Positions 51,030 through 61,751 of a stretch of DNA of 64,000 nt are shown in pieces; position 1 is the first letter of the stretch; each line of letters begins with the position of its first letter. The notes beneath the pieces are model-generated. The model saw nothing but the letters and a program-made list of their open reading frames with translations, was not told where the DNA came from and searched no databases. The stretch is from Variovorax paradoxus (lineage in GTDB: Bacteria > Pseudomonadota > Gammaproteobacteria > Burkholderiales > Burkholderiaceae_C), in the NCBI RefSeq assembly GCF_030815855.1, contig NZ_JAUSXG010000001.1, positions 310,001 through 374,000 on the forward strand, given 5' to 3'. The position numbers and the translations under genes were made by a program.

Positions 51030-52015
51030 GGTGCGAGAGCGCCTTCTGCGGCAATTTCTTCGAGCCGGATGCAGCGCACCGCATGGTCGTGCGGCAGCAT
51101 CGTGGGCGGCGGCCGGGTTGCGTGGCAGGCGTCGACGGTGTACTTGCAGCGGCCTGCAAAAGGGCAGCCTTGCGGCAGGTCGATCAATTCGGGCACGCTG
51201 CCGCGGATGGTCGCCAGGCGAATGCCGCGCGGCGCGCCGAGCGCCGGCCGGGCCGCGAACAGCCCCTGCGTGTAGGGGTGCGCGCGCTCCGCGAACACGG
51301 CTTCGGTCGGGCCGCTCTCGACCACGCTGCCGCCGTACATCACCAGCATCTTGGAGACGCTCTGGGCGATGACGCCGAGGTCGTGCGAAATCAGGATCAG
51401 CGCCATGCCGCGCTCCGCGACCAGGCCCTGGATGAGCTCGAGGATCTGCTTCTGGATGGTGACGTCGAGCGCCGTGGTGGGTTCGTCGGCAATCAGCAGG
51501 TCGGGGCCGCAGGCCAGTGCCATGGCAATGCCGATGCGCTGGCGCTGCCCGCCCGAAAACTGGTGCGGATAGGCATCGAGCCGCGAGGCCGCGTCGGGAA
51601 TGCCCACGCGCTCGAGCAGTGCCAGCACCTCCTTGCGCGCGGCGGCGCCCGTGAGTCCGCGGTGCAGGCGCAGCGGTTCGCCGACCTGGCGCGCAATGGT
51701 GTGGACCGGGTTCAGCGCCGTCATCGGCTCCTGGAAGATCATGCCGATGCGGTTGCCGCGAATCTGGCACATGGCCTTTTCGCCCAGGCCCACGAGCTCG
51801 GTGCCATCGAAGCGGATGCTTCCCGTGACCTTGGCGGTGGAAGGCAGCAGACCCATGAGCGATTGAACCGTGATCGATTTGCCGCAGCCCGATTCGCCCA
51901 CGATGCCCAGCGTTTCGCCGCGCTCGAGCGTAAAGCCGATGCCGCGCACGGCCTCGGCGGGGCCGCGCTGCGTTTGCAGTTCGACGTGCAGGTCTTTGAC
52001 TTCGAGAAGAGCCAT
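51026..52015 (-). CDS. Peptide ABC transporter ATP-binding subunit (DppD/OppD-like)
   Basis: The 329-residue product has Walker [21 protein letters not shown]-loop [14 protein letters not shown], signature [17 protein letters not shown] and Walker [12 protein letters not shown]. The C-terminal [14 protein letters not shown] cluster, seen in OppD/DppD, probably binds an iron-sulfur cluster. It pairs with the DppF-like ATPase downstream. Confidence 0.95.
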   Translation of the reverse strand: MALLEVKDLHVELQTQRGPAEAVRGIGFTLERGETLGIVGESGCGKSITVQSLMGLLPSTAKVTGSIRFDGTELVGLGEKAMCQIRGNRIGMIFQEPMTALNPVHTIARQVGEPLRLHRGLTGAAARKEVLALLERVGIPDAASRLDAYPHQFSGGQRQRIGIAMALACGPDLLIADEPTTALDVTIQKQILELIQGLVAERGMALILISHDLGVIAQSVSKMLVMYGGSVVESGPTEAVFAERAHPYTQGLFAARPALGAPRGIRLATIRGSVPELIDLPQGCPFAGRCKYTVDACHATRPPPTMLPHDHAVRCIRLEEIAAEGALAP

Positions 52016-52018
52016 GGC

Positions 52019-54702
<2,684 letters not shown>

Positions 54703-54749
54703 TTTTATTTCTCTCCCTTTTCCTCTCCCGCGCTCTCGTGGCCGGCTGA

Positions 54750-55382
54750 CTAGGGGGCGGCGGGCGTGCCTCCATCGCCGGGCTCTCGCCGCGGCGGTTT
54801 GGGCCGGGGCGGTTTGCTCGTGTGAATGATCAAGGTGGCCTTTTCCATCTCGCCCGCCACCAGTGCGGGAGCCGCATGCAGCGTGCGCACGATGGCGTCT
54901 TCGATGGCTTCGCGCTGTTCCTTCAGCGGCTTCTTGAGCACCCAGTTGATGACCTCCGACTTCACGCCGGGATGCCCGATGCCCAGGCGCAGGCGCCAGT
55001 AATCGCCGGTGCCCAGCTGTGCATGGATGTCGCGCAGTCCGTTGTGGCCCGCGTGGCTGCCGCCGAACTTGAGCTTGGCCTGGCCGGGCACCACATCGAG
55101 TTCGTCGTGCACCACGAGAATTTCTTCGGGCGCGATCTTGAAGAAGCGCGCGAGTGCGCCCACCGATTTGCCCGACAGGTTCATGAAGGTTTGAGGCTCG
55201 AGCAGCCACACGCTCTGCCCGCCGATGTTCGCGCGCGCGGCAAGGCCGTGATAACTGCGCTCGGGCACGAGGTTGAGCTTCCAGTCGCGCGCCAGGGCGT
55301 CGATCCACCAGAAGCCGGCGTTGTGCCGCGTGGCTTCATATTCAGGCCCGGGGTTACCGAGGCCGACAAACAGCTTGATCAT
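54750..55382 (-). CDS. pth: Peptidyl-tRNA hydrolase
   Basis: The 210-residue product has [24 protein letters not shown] with catalytic Asn and His, [47 protein letters not shown] and [10 protein letters not shown]. The C-terminal 20 residues are Pro/Arg-rich. It releases peptides from peptidyl-tRNA. It follows rplY downstream of a terminator, the usual rplY-pth arrangement. Confidence 0.97.
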   Translation of the reverse strand: MIKLFVGLGNPGPEYEATRHNAGFWWIDALARDWKLNLVPERSYHGLAARANIGGQSVWLLEPQTFMNLSGKSVGALARFFKIAPEEILVVHDELDVVPGQAKLKFGGSHAGHNGLRDIHAQLGTGDYWRLRLGIGHPGVKSEVINWVLKKPLKEQREAIEDAIVRTLHAAPALVAGEMEKATLIIHTSKPPRPKPPRREPGDGGTPAAP

Positions 55383-55411
55383 GAAGGGAATTATCTCGCC
55401 GCCCCCAAAGC

Positions 55412-55438
55412 AAAAGGCCCGCACGAAGCGGGCCTTTT
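55412..55438. terminator. Rho-independent terminator between rplY and pth
   Basis: AAAAGGCCCGC (55412-55422) pairs with GCGGGCCTTTT (55428-55438) around ACGAA; T-runs lie on both sides. It terminates rplY and leaves pth with its own start or read-through. Confidence 0.88.
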
Positions 55439-55455
55439 GCAGGGTGCGAGAAGAA

Positions 55456-56127
55456 TTACTTCTTCGCGGCGGGCTTTGCCGTCTTGGCGGCAGGCTTGCC
55501 GCCAGCAGCGGGTGCAGCGCCTTCGGCAGGTGCTGCGCCTTCGGCGGCAGGTGCCGGCTCTTCGGCGACCAGCGGCGGCACGGCCGACACGATGACCGGG
55601 TTCGACTTGCCGTGGCTCACGAACTTCACGCCCTTGGGCAGCTTGATGTCGTTGACGTGCAGCGTGGCATTCTTCTTGAGACTCGAGAGGTCCACTTCGA
55701 TGAACTCCGGGAGGTCGGCCGGCAGGCAGCTGATCTCGAGTTCGGTCACGACGTGGGTCACGAGGTTGTGGTCGAGCTTGACGGCGTCGGACTCTTCTTC
55801 ACCCTTGAAGTGAAGCGGCACCTTCATGTGCAGGCGGGTCTTGGCATCGACACGTTGGAAGTCGATGTGTTGCACCAGTTGACGGAACGGGTGGTACTGC
55901 ACGTCGCGCAGCAGCACTTTGCTGGTGGCGCCGCCGAGTTCCATTTCGAGGATCGAGGCGTGGAAGGCTTCCTTCTTGAGGGCATGCCACAGCGCGTTGT
56001 GATCGATTTCGATCAGCTGGGGCTGGCCTTCACCACCATAGACGATACCGGGCGTCTTGCCCGAAACGCGGAGACGGCGGCTCGCACCCGTGCCCTGCTT
56101 GGCGCGCTCAAAAGCGACGAATTTCAT
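55456..56127 (-). CDS. rplY: Large ribosomal subunit protein bL25 (Ctc form)
   Basis: The 223-residue long form of L25 has [30 protein letters not shown], the 5S rRNA-binding start, and a C-terminal TL5/Ctc domain ([19 protein letters not shown]). It ends in an Ala/Pro/Lys tail after [11 protein letters not shown]. It binds 5S rRNA in the 50S subunit. It follows prs by 96 bases. Confidence 0.96.
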   Translation of the reverse strand: MKFVAFERAKQGTGASRRLRVSGKTPGIVYGGEGQPQLIEIDHNALWHALKKEAFHASILEMELGGATSKVLLRDVQYHPFRQLVQHIDFQRVDAKTRLHMKVPLHFKGEEESDAVKLDHNLVTHVVTELEISCLPADLPEFIEVDLSSLKKNATLHVNDIKLPKGVKFVSHGKSNPVIVSAVPPLVAEEPAPAAEGAAPAEGAAPAAGGKPAAKTAKPAAKK

Positions 56128-56191
56128 ATTAGCTCCTGTGAGAGTCCACCGCGACCAGTGCGACTCCGGTTCAACAAGGGCGCCATTCTCC

Positions 56192-56216
56192 AAAAAGGAG
56201 GTGGAGCCCGCTTTTT
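56192..56216 (-). terminator. Possible terminator between prs and rplY
   Basis: On the minus strand, AAAAAG and CTTTTT flank a region with partial GG/CC pairing, just after the prs stop. The stem is less perfect than others here. It may act as a leaky terminator or as a leader structure for rplY. Confidence 0.35.
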
Positions 56217-56223
56217 GCTCGAA

Positions 56224-57195
56224 TCAGAACAGGTTGTCCTGGTCCGAGAACAAACTCATGACCGACTCGCCCTTGGCAATGCGCTGGATCGTTTCGGCGA
56301 TCAGCGGTGCCACGGAGAGTTGGCGGATCTTTCCGCAGGCCAGTGCGGCGTCGGAAAGGGGAATGGTGTTGGTCACGACCACTTCGTCGAGTGCGGAGTG
56401 GGTGATGCGTTCGATGGCCGGGCCCGAGAAGATCGGGTGCGTGCAATAGGCGTAGACGCTCTTGGCGCCCCGCTCCTTGAGCACTTCGGCCGCTTTGACC
56501 AGCGTGCCCGCGGTGTCGATCATGTCGTCCATGATCACGCAATTGCGGCCGTCGATTTCGCCGATGACGTTCATGACCTCGCTGACATTGGCCTTCGGGC
56601 GGCGCTTGTCGATGATGGCGAGGTCGCAGTTCAGTTGCTTGGCGAGGGCGCGTGCGCGCACCACGCCGCCGACGTCGGGCGAGACCACGATCAGGTCTTC
56701 GTAGTTCTTGGCCCGCAGGTCGCCCAGCAGAACCGGCGATGCATAGATGTTGTCGACCGGAATGTCGAAGAAACCCTGGATCTGGTCGGCGTGAAGGTCC
56801 ATGGTGAGCACGCGCTCGACGCCCACGGTTTCCAGCAGGTTGGCCACCACCTTGGCCGAGATCGGCACGCGGCTCGAGCGCGGGCGGCGGTCCTGGCGGG
56901 CATAGCCGTAGTAAGGAATCACCGCGCTGATTCGTCCGGCCGAGGCGCGCTTGAGCGCGTCGACCATGATCAGCAGTTCCATCAGGTTTTCGTTGGTCGG
57001 TGCGCAGGTCGACTGCACCACGAACACATCGCGCGCCCGGACGTTCTGGTTGATTTCGACGGTGACTTCGCCGTCGGAAAAACGTCCAACGCGCGCGGCA
57101 CCCAGCGAGGTACCGAGGTTGTGCGCAATTTCTGCGGCGAGGCCAGGATTGGCATTGCCGGTGAAAACCATGAAATCAGGGTGATTAGCCTGCAT
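56224..57195 (-). CDS. prs: Ribose-phosphate pyrophosphokinase (PRPP synthetase)
   Basis: The 323-residue product has [76 protein letters not shown] and the PRPP loop [14 protein letters not shown]. It makes PRPP from ribose 5-phosphate and ATP. It lies downstream of ispE and tRNA-Gln on the minus strand, the conserved betaproteobacterial order. Two hairpins separate it from the tRNA. Confidence 0.97.
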   Translation of the reverse strand: MQANHPDFMVFTGNANPGLAAEIAHNLGTSLGAARVGRFSDGEVTVEINQNVRARDVFVVQSTCAPTNENLMELLIMVDALKRASAGRISAVIPYYGYARQDRRPRSSRVPISAKVVANLLETVGVERVLTMDLHADQIQGFFDIPVDNIYASPVLLGDLRAKNYEDLIVVSPDVGGVVRARALAKQLNCDLAIIDKRRPKANVSEVMNVIGEIDGRNCVIMDDMIDTAGTLVKAAEVLKERGAKSVYAYCTHPIFSGPAIERITHSALDEVVVTNTIPLSDAALACGKIRQLSVAPLIAETIQRIAKGESVMSLFSDQDNLF

Positions 57196-57292
57196 GAGCG
57201 CGTCCCGGCAGTGCGAATGGCTTTTAGGAAGCCGCCAAAGAGTTTGAGCGTGGCGACCCAGGGGCCGCCGGTAATTGCAGCGGGTGGGCTGC

Positions 57293-57322
57293 AAAAGAAA
57301 CACTGCGGCCGGTGGGCCGCAG
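57293..57322 (-). terminator. Terminator-like hairpin between tRNA-Gln and prs
   Basis: Read leftwards, CTGCGGCC (57322-57315) and GGCCGCAG (57310-57303) form a perfect 8-base stem with loop CACC, followed by TGTTTCTTTT. It would stop ispE/tRNA transcripts or act as an RNA processing or attenuation point before prs. Confidence 0.65.
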
Positions 57323-57331
57323 TCTGAAAGC

Positions 57332-57353
57332 GCTGCGGTGGTTAGACCGCAGC
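57332..57353. other. Second stem-loop between tRNA-Gln and prs
   Basis: GCTGCGGT (57332-57339) pairs fully with ACCGCAGC (57346-57353). It resembles the adjacent terminator stem, and both are followed by CTGAA, so the two look like an imperfect tandem duplication. It sits 10 bases from the tRNA 3' end and may be involved in its release. Confidence 0.5.
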
Positions 57354-57363
57354 CTGAAGAATT

Positions 57364-57440
57364 TGGCAGGGGAGAAAGGATTCGAACCTTTGCATGCTGG
57401 AATCAAAATCCAGTGCCTTAACCAGCTTGGCGACTCCCCT
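57364..57440 (-). tRNA. tRNA-Gln (anticodon UUG)
   Basis: The 77-base minus-strand sequence starts AGGGGAGTCGCCAAGC and ends TTTCTCCCCTGCCA. The 7-base acceptor stem AGGGGAG pairs with CTCCCCT. The anticodon arm CTGGATTTTGATTCCAG has loop TTTTGAT, giving anticodon TTG. The T arm contains GGTTCGAATCC. CCA is encoded. It lies between ispE and prs. Confidence 0.97.
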
Positions 57441-57508
57441 ACACGGGTCGATGGTTTTCACCACAAACCGATATATGTCGCATCGGACCCATCACGATCC
57501 GATTATCT

Positions 57509-58399
57509 TCAGGTCGCCCATCCCCAAAGTGGATGAACGGCCAAATTGCTGCATTGACGAACCTGCCAGCCCGAGGGGGCTTCGGCCAGTTCCGCTTCTT
57601 GCGGCCCTTGCGGCATTTTCGCGAATACCGAACTTCCGGAGCCGGTCATCCGGGCTTTCAGTCCTTGGTCGCCGAGCCATTCGATGGCGTCGGAGACCGC
57701 GGGGCAAAGCCGTTGGGCAACCGGCTGCAGGTCGTTGTGGCCGAAGTCGAAAACCTGAAAAGCACTGCTTTCGAGGTCTTGGGCTTCAAGCTGTTCGCTA
57801 TCTGCAGCAAAGCCCGAGATTATAGCAACAGGAGTGGCGCGTTGAAGATCGGGCGCTGAAAAAATTAGATGTGTTTCCAATCCTTCGGGCGGCTTGACCA
57901 CGGCGAACCTTGCCGCCGGCACTGTCACAGGCCGCATTTTCTCACCGATTCCCTCGACCCAGGCGTTGCGGCCGCCGAGGAAAAACGGCACATCGGCGCC
58001 CAGTTTCAATCCGATTTCAACCAGGCGCGACAGGGGCAGGTTCAGTTTCCACAGGCGGTTCAGCGCCAGCAGGCAGGTGGCGGCATCGGAAGACCCCCCG
58101 CCCATGCCGGCCTGTGCCGGCACCTGCTTGGCGATGCCGATATGGGCGCCCTGGCTGGGGCTGGCGTACGTCTGCAGCGCCCGTGCTGCGCGCAGAACCA
58201 GGTCGTCGGGCGGCAGCGCGGTCGTCAGGTCTTCCCGGCTCAGTTGGCCGTCGCGCCGCAGCTCGACATGGAGCGTGTCGCACCAGTCGATCAGCATGAA
58301 GACCGACTGCAGCAGGTGATAGCCGTCGTCGCGCCGGCCGGTGATGTGCAGGAAGAGGTTGAGCTTGGCCGGTGCGGGAAGGTCGTAGATCGCCTTCAT
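57509..58399 (-). CDS. ispE: 4-diphosphocytidyl-2-C-methyl-D-erythritol kinase
   Basis: The 296-residue GHMP kinase has YDLPAPAKLNLFLHITGRRDDGYHLLQSV, with the substrate Asp and Lys, and the ATP loop KQVPAQAGMGGGSSDAATCLLALNRLW. Late GLKARMTGSGSSVFAKM is the third motif. It phosphorylates CDP-ME in the MEP isoprenoid pathway. Its ATG overlaps the lolB stop by four bases, and the tRNA-Gln gene is 68 bases after it. Confidence 0.97.
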   Translation of the reverse strand: MKAIYDLPAPAKLNLFLHITGRRDDGYHLLQSVFMLIDWCDTLHVELRRDGQLSREDLTTALPPDDLVLRAARALQTYASPSQGAHIGIAKQVPAQAGMGGGSSDAATCLLALNRLWKLNLPLSRLVEIGLKLGADVPFFLGGRNAWVEGIGEKMRPVTVPAARFAVVKPPEGLETHLIFSAPDLQRATPVAIISGFAADSEQLEAQDLESSAFQVFDFGHNDLQPVAQRLCPAVSDAIEWLGDQGLKARMTGSGSSVFAKMPQGPQEAELAEAPSGWQVRQCSNLAVHPLWGWAT

Positions 58400-58923
58400 G
58401 ACCGCTCGAACACGATGCGCAGGTCTGCCGTGGGGCCGGGGTTTTCGCGCGTGGCCTGGAGCCGGCCATTGGCGATCTGCGCCAGATCGGGGCGCCAGCC
58501 GGGAACGCGTTCGTCGCGGCCCGCAAGCCAGGCGAACAGCGCCACCACGGGGATCGCTGCGCCGGTGGCGGCCTCGATCAGCGCATCGACCGAATCGAAC
58601 CGGCGGGTTTCGCTGCCATTCTTGAGCAGGGCTTCACCGGGCGACCAGTGCAGTTGAGCCAGGGTGCTGCCGATCGGGCTCGTGAGCGACAGCTCGCCCG
58701 CTTCGGGGGAGCCGCGCAATTCGAACAGTGCGGAGAAGGTTTGCACGGGCTGGCTGTCGATGCGAAGCGACATGCGGCCGCTCCAGCTGTCGGGGCGTCC
58801 CGGCGCGGAGGAGCCACCCGTCAATTGGGCACAGCCTGCCAGCGAGAGCAGGGCAACCCCGCCGGCAACCAGAAGGGCGCGGCGGCTGCCATGGCCGCCG
58901 CCAAGCCTGGGCGCGAGCACCAT
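58396..58923 (-). CDS. lolB: Outer membrane lipoprotein LolB
   Basis: The 175-residue product has the lipobox LSLAGC after a Gly/Arg-rich start (Cys about residue 31). SWSGRMSLRIDSQPVQTFSALFELRGSPEAGELSLTSPIG matches LolB. It receives lipoproteins from LolA and inserts them into the outer membrane. An upstream TTG at 58929 is a second start option. It overlaps neighbouring ispE by four bases and begins just inside the end of the TPR gene. Confidence 0.93.
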   Translation of the reverse strand: MVLAPRLGGGHGSRRALLVAGGVALLSLAGCAQLTGGSSAPGRPDSWSGRMSLRIDSQPVQTFSALFELRGSPEAGELSLTSPIGSTLAQLHWSPGEALLKNGSETRRFDSVDALIEAATGAAIPVVALFAWLAGRDERVPGWRPDLAQIANGRLQATRENPGPTADLRIVFERS

Positions 58924-58925
58924 GC

Positions 58926-60779
58926 TCAAGGCTTGACCCGCAGGCGCTTGAGCGTCTCCTGCAGGGTCTCGTTTTCGGCGTCACTCAGCAGGGCTTCCTT
59001 CCAGATCGTGACGGCACGGTCCTTCTGGCCCACCGACCAGAGCACTTCACCGAAGTGCGCACCGATTTCCGGATCGGGGCGGGTCTTGTAGGCCGCCTCG
59101 AGGATGCGGATGGCCTCGGTCGTGTTGCCCAGCCTGAATTCGACCCAGCCCATGCTGTCCGCAATGAACGGGTCTTCGGGGGCCAGCTGCACTGCTTTCT
59201 GGATCAGCGTGCGGGCCTCGTCGAGCCGGATCTTGCGATCGGCGAAGGAGTAGCCGAGCGCGTTGTAGGCGTTCTGGTTTTCGGGCTTCAACTCGATCAG
59301 CCTGCGCAGCAGCCGCTCCATTTCGTCGAGACGGTTGAGCTTCTCGGCCACCATGGCCTGGTCGTAGACCAGGTCGCTGTCGTTCGGCGCGGCCACGGAG
59401 GCCTGGGCCAGCATGTCGTAGGCGGCCTGGTATTGCTTGGCGTCGCGCAGCAACTGCACTTCGGCGAGGAATTTCTGCTTCTTGTCCTCGGGCGTGCGCT
59501 CGGGCAGTCCGCGCAGCACTTCGCGTGCCTGGGGCAGTTTGCCTTGGCGCGCGAGCAGGCCTGCGCGCCGTGTCTGCGCGACGACGAGATCGTCGGTGCT
59601 GTCGACGCGCGCGAGCCAGCGTTCCGCGCCCGTGAAGTCCTTGCGGCGCTCTGCCAGTTGCGAGAGAACCAGGTAGGCCTGCGTGGTGCCGCGCTGGCGA
59701 TCGTCCGCGTCTTTCGGGTCCTTTTGCGCCGCGGCAAGCTCGACATAGCGCTTGAGCGATGTTTCGGCCGCCCCGTCCTGGCGGGCCTGCGCCTGCAGGC
59801 TGCCGAGCAGCAGCCAGGGCTCGGCCAGCTCGGGGCGTGCCGCGGTCAGTGCCTGCAGCTGCGCCGCGGAATCCGTGTAGCGGCGGTTCTCGACCAGCGC
59901 GCGCGCGTAGGCGATGCGCAGGTCGGGCGAGGCCTTGGGGTTGCTGGCGAGGTAGCGCGTCACGATCGGTTCGGCCAGCGGCTGGCCCGGATCGATCATT
60001 TCGAGCGCCAGTGCAGCCGGCGCATCGGACGCGGGGTCGATCTGCTGGCCCTTGAAAGCGGCGTCCAGGGCGCCGGAGGTATCGCCGGCATTCAGGCGCA
60101 TGCGGCCCACCGTGGCCCAGGCCAGTCCGCCGGTGGCTGGTTTCTTGAGTTCGTCGACCAAGGCCTGCTCGACCACCGAGGCGGCCAGCTTCTTGTCGGT
60201 AGCGCGCGAGTAGTTGCGCACGATCACCGCCATCAGCAAGGGCCGTTCGACTTGCGAAGTGGCCGCGACTTCGGCGCGCAGCAGTTCTGCCGTTTCGCCG
60301 ATGCGGTTGAGCGCAATCAGGATCTGGAGTTCGATGCGGCGTGCATCGCGCGAGTTGGGCAGCGTTTCTTGCCAGGCGCGGGCGGCCGCCAGCGCGGCGT
60401 CGCCCGAGCGCGATTGCAGCGCAATCTCGACTGCGCGCTGGAACAGCTTGCCGTCGCGCAGCCGCCGGGCCGCGTCGAGCACCAGCGCGTAGCCCGAGCC
60501 GGGATCGCCGGAGCGCGTGGTCATCTCGCCCATCAGGATTTCGTAGAACAGTTCGGCCGTCAACGCCGAGGACTGCGCCACCGGGTCTTCGCTCGCCGGC
60601 TTGGCGGCCGCGGATGCCGGGGCAGGCCTTGTTCCCGGACGGGACGGTGCCGGCCGCTCGATGATGGGCGCGGGGCTGTTGGGCGCGGCGGGGTCGGAGG
60701 TTTGCGCGTGAACCGCGCAAGCAAGCAGCACGAGAGACGCGGCCGCCGCAAGGCGGTGTCGGCGGGGCGATGGAATCAT
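58926..60779 (-). CDS. TPR-repeat protein upstream of lolB
   Basis: The product is 617 residues. A signal peptide ends ACAVHAQ. It is followed by a Pro/Ala-rich region to about 70 and then many tetratricopeptide repeats, for example PELAEPWLLLGSLQAQARQDGAAE, NQNAYNALGYSFADRKIRLDEARTLI and DPEIGAHFGEVLWSVGQKDRAVTIWKEAL. It is exported to the periplasm or outer membrane. It precedes lolB and ispE, the usual order in these bacteria, and likely helps envelope protein assembly; the exact role is unknown. Confidence 0.9.
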   Translation of the reverse strand: MIPSPRRHRLAAAASLVLLACAVHAQTSDPAAPNSPAPIIERPAPSRPGTRPAPASAAAKPASEDPVAQSSALTAELFYEILMGEMTTRSGDPGSGYALVLDAARRLRDGKLFQRAVEIALQSRSGDAALAAARAWQETLPNSRDARRIELQILIALNRIGETAELLRAEVAATSQVERPLLMAVIVRNYSRATDKKLAASVVEQALVDELKKPATGGLAWATVGRMRLNAGDTSGALDAAFKGQQIDPASDAPAALALEMIDPGQPLAEPIVTRYLASNPKASPDLRIAYARALVENRRYTDSAAQLQALTAARPELAEPWLLLGSLQAQARQDGAAETSLKRYVELAAAQKDPKDADDRQRGTTQAYLVLSQLAERRKDFTGAERWLARVDSTDDLVVAQTRRAGLLARQGKLPQAREVLRGLPERTPEDKKQKFLAEVQLLRDAKQYQAAYDMLAQASVAAPNDSDLVYDQAMVAEKLNRLDEMERLLRRLIELKPENQNAYNALGYSFADRKIRLDEARTLIQKAVQLAPEDPFIADSMGWVEFRLGNTTEAIRILEAAYKTRPDPEIGAHFGEVLWSVGQKDRAVTIWKEALLSDAENETLQETLKRLRVKP

Positions 60780-60849
60780 CGAACCATAATAATCCAAGCT
60801 TTTGAGCGAGCACCGCGTGGGGTTCATTGCAGCCCGGAGTTTTATTTTC

Positions 60850-61662
60850 ATGCCTGAGCTTCCCGAAGTCGAAGTGACGCGGCGCGGTTTTGCCGAACGC
60901 ATTGCCGGTGCACGCATCGATGCGGTGCGCATCGGCAAGCCCTTGCGCTGGGCCCTGATGGTCGCGCCCGAGGCACTGGCCGGGCGCCGGGTGCTGCAAG
61001 TGCGCCGGCGCGGCAAATACCTGCTGATCGATCTCGACCGCGGTTTGCTGCTGCTGCACCTGGGCATGTCAGGCAGCCTGCGCTTCGACGCGGCACTGCC
61101 TCCGCCCGGTGTTCACGATCACTTCGATCTCGTGACCGGCCGCGGCACGCTGCGGCTCAACGACCCGCGCCGCTTCGGCGCCGTGGTTTATGTGGAAGAC
61201 GAAGCGGCGCCGTGGGCCATCAAGCTGCTCGGCGGGCTGGGCATGGAGCCGCTCGGCGACGCCTTCGACTTCGACGCCTTCCACGCCGGCCTTCGAAAGC
61301 GCCGGACCGCGGTGAAGCAGGTGCTGCTCGCGGGCGACGTGGTGGTGGGCGTCGGCAACATCTATGCGTCGGAGGCGCTGTTCCAGGCCGGCATCCGTCC
61401 CACCCTGTCGGCCGCGCGCATCAGCCGGCCACGGGCGTTGAAGCTCCACGCGGCGGTGCGGGAGATCCTGGCCCGGGCGGTCGAGAAGGGCGGCAGCACG
61501 CTGCGCGATTTCTCCAATGTGGACGGCCAGAACGGTTATTTCCAGCTTGAGGCCACGGTCTACGGCCGGGCCGGCGAGCCTTGTCGGGTCTGCGCAACGC
61601 CGATACGGCAGCTTCGCCAAGGCCAGCGTTCCACTTACTATTGTCCAAATTGTCAAAAATAG
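60850..61662 (+). CDS. mutM: Formamidopyrimidine-DNA glycosylase
   Basis: The 270-residue enzyme starts [20 protein letters not shown], with catalytic Pro2 and Glu3. It has [20 protein letters not shown], and ends with the zinc finger [26 protein letters not shown]. It removes 8-oxoguanine and FaPy lesions. It is divergent from the TPR gene. The mutY gene, for the partner enzyme of the GO system, lies 2 kb downstream after a dynamin-like GTPase. Confidence 0.97.
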   Translation: MPELPEVEVTRRGFAERIAGARIDAVRIGKPLRWALMVAPEALAGRRVLQVRRRGKYLLIDLDRGLLLLHLGMSGSLRFDAALPPPGVHDHFDLVTGRGTLRLNDPRRFGAVVYVEDEAAPWAIKLLGGLGMEPLGDAFDFDAFHAGLRKRRTAVKQVLLAGDVVVGVGNIYASEALFQAGIRPTLSAARISRPRALKLHAAVREILARAVEKGGSTLRDFSNVDGQNGYFQLEATVYGRAGEPCRVCATPIRQLRQGQRSTYYCPNCQK

Positions 61663-61725
61663 TGTTTCAGCCCTGCGTTGAAAATATCCTGCAATCGGTT
61701 GCGCCCCAACTTGCGATGCTATATT

Positions 61726-61743
61726 TGTAAGTTGTTTCTTACA
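61726..61743. other. Inverted repeat upstream of the dynamin-like gene
   Basis: TGTAAG (61726-61731) and CTTACA (61738-61743) surround TTGTTT, nine bases before the TTG start of the GTPase gene, in an AT-rich patch. It could be an operator or fold over the ribosome site. Confidence 0.4.
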
Positions 61744-61751
61744 TATTCCCC

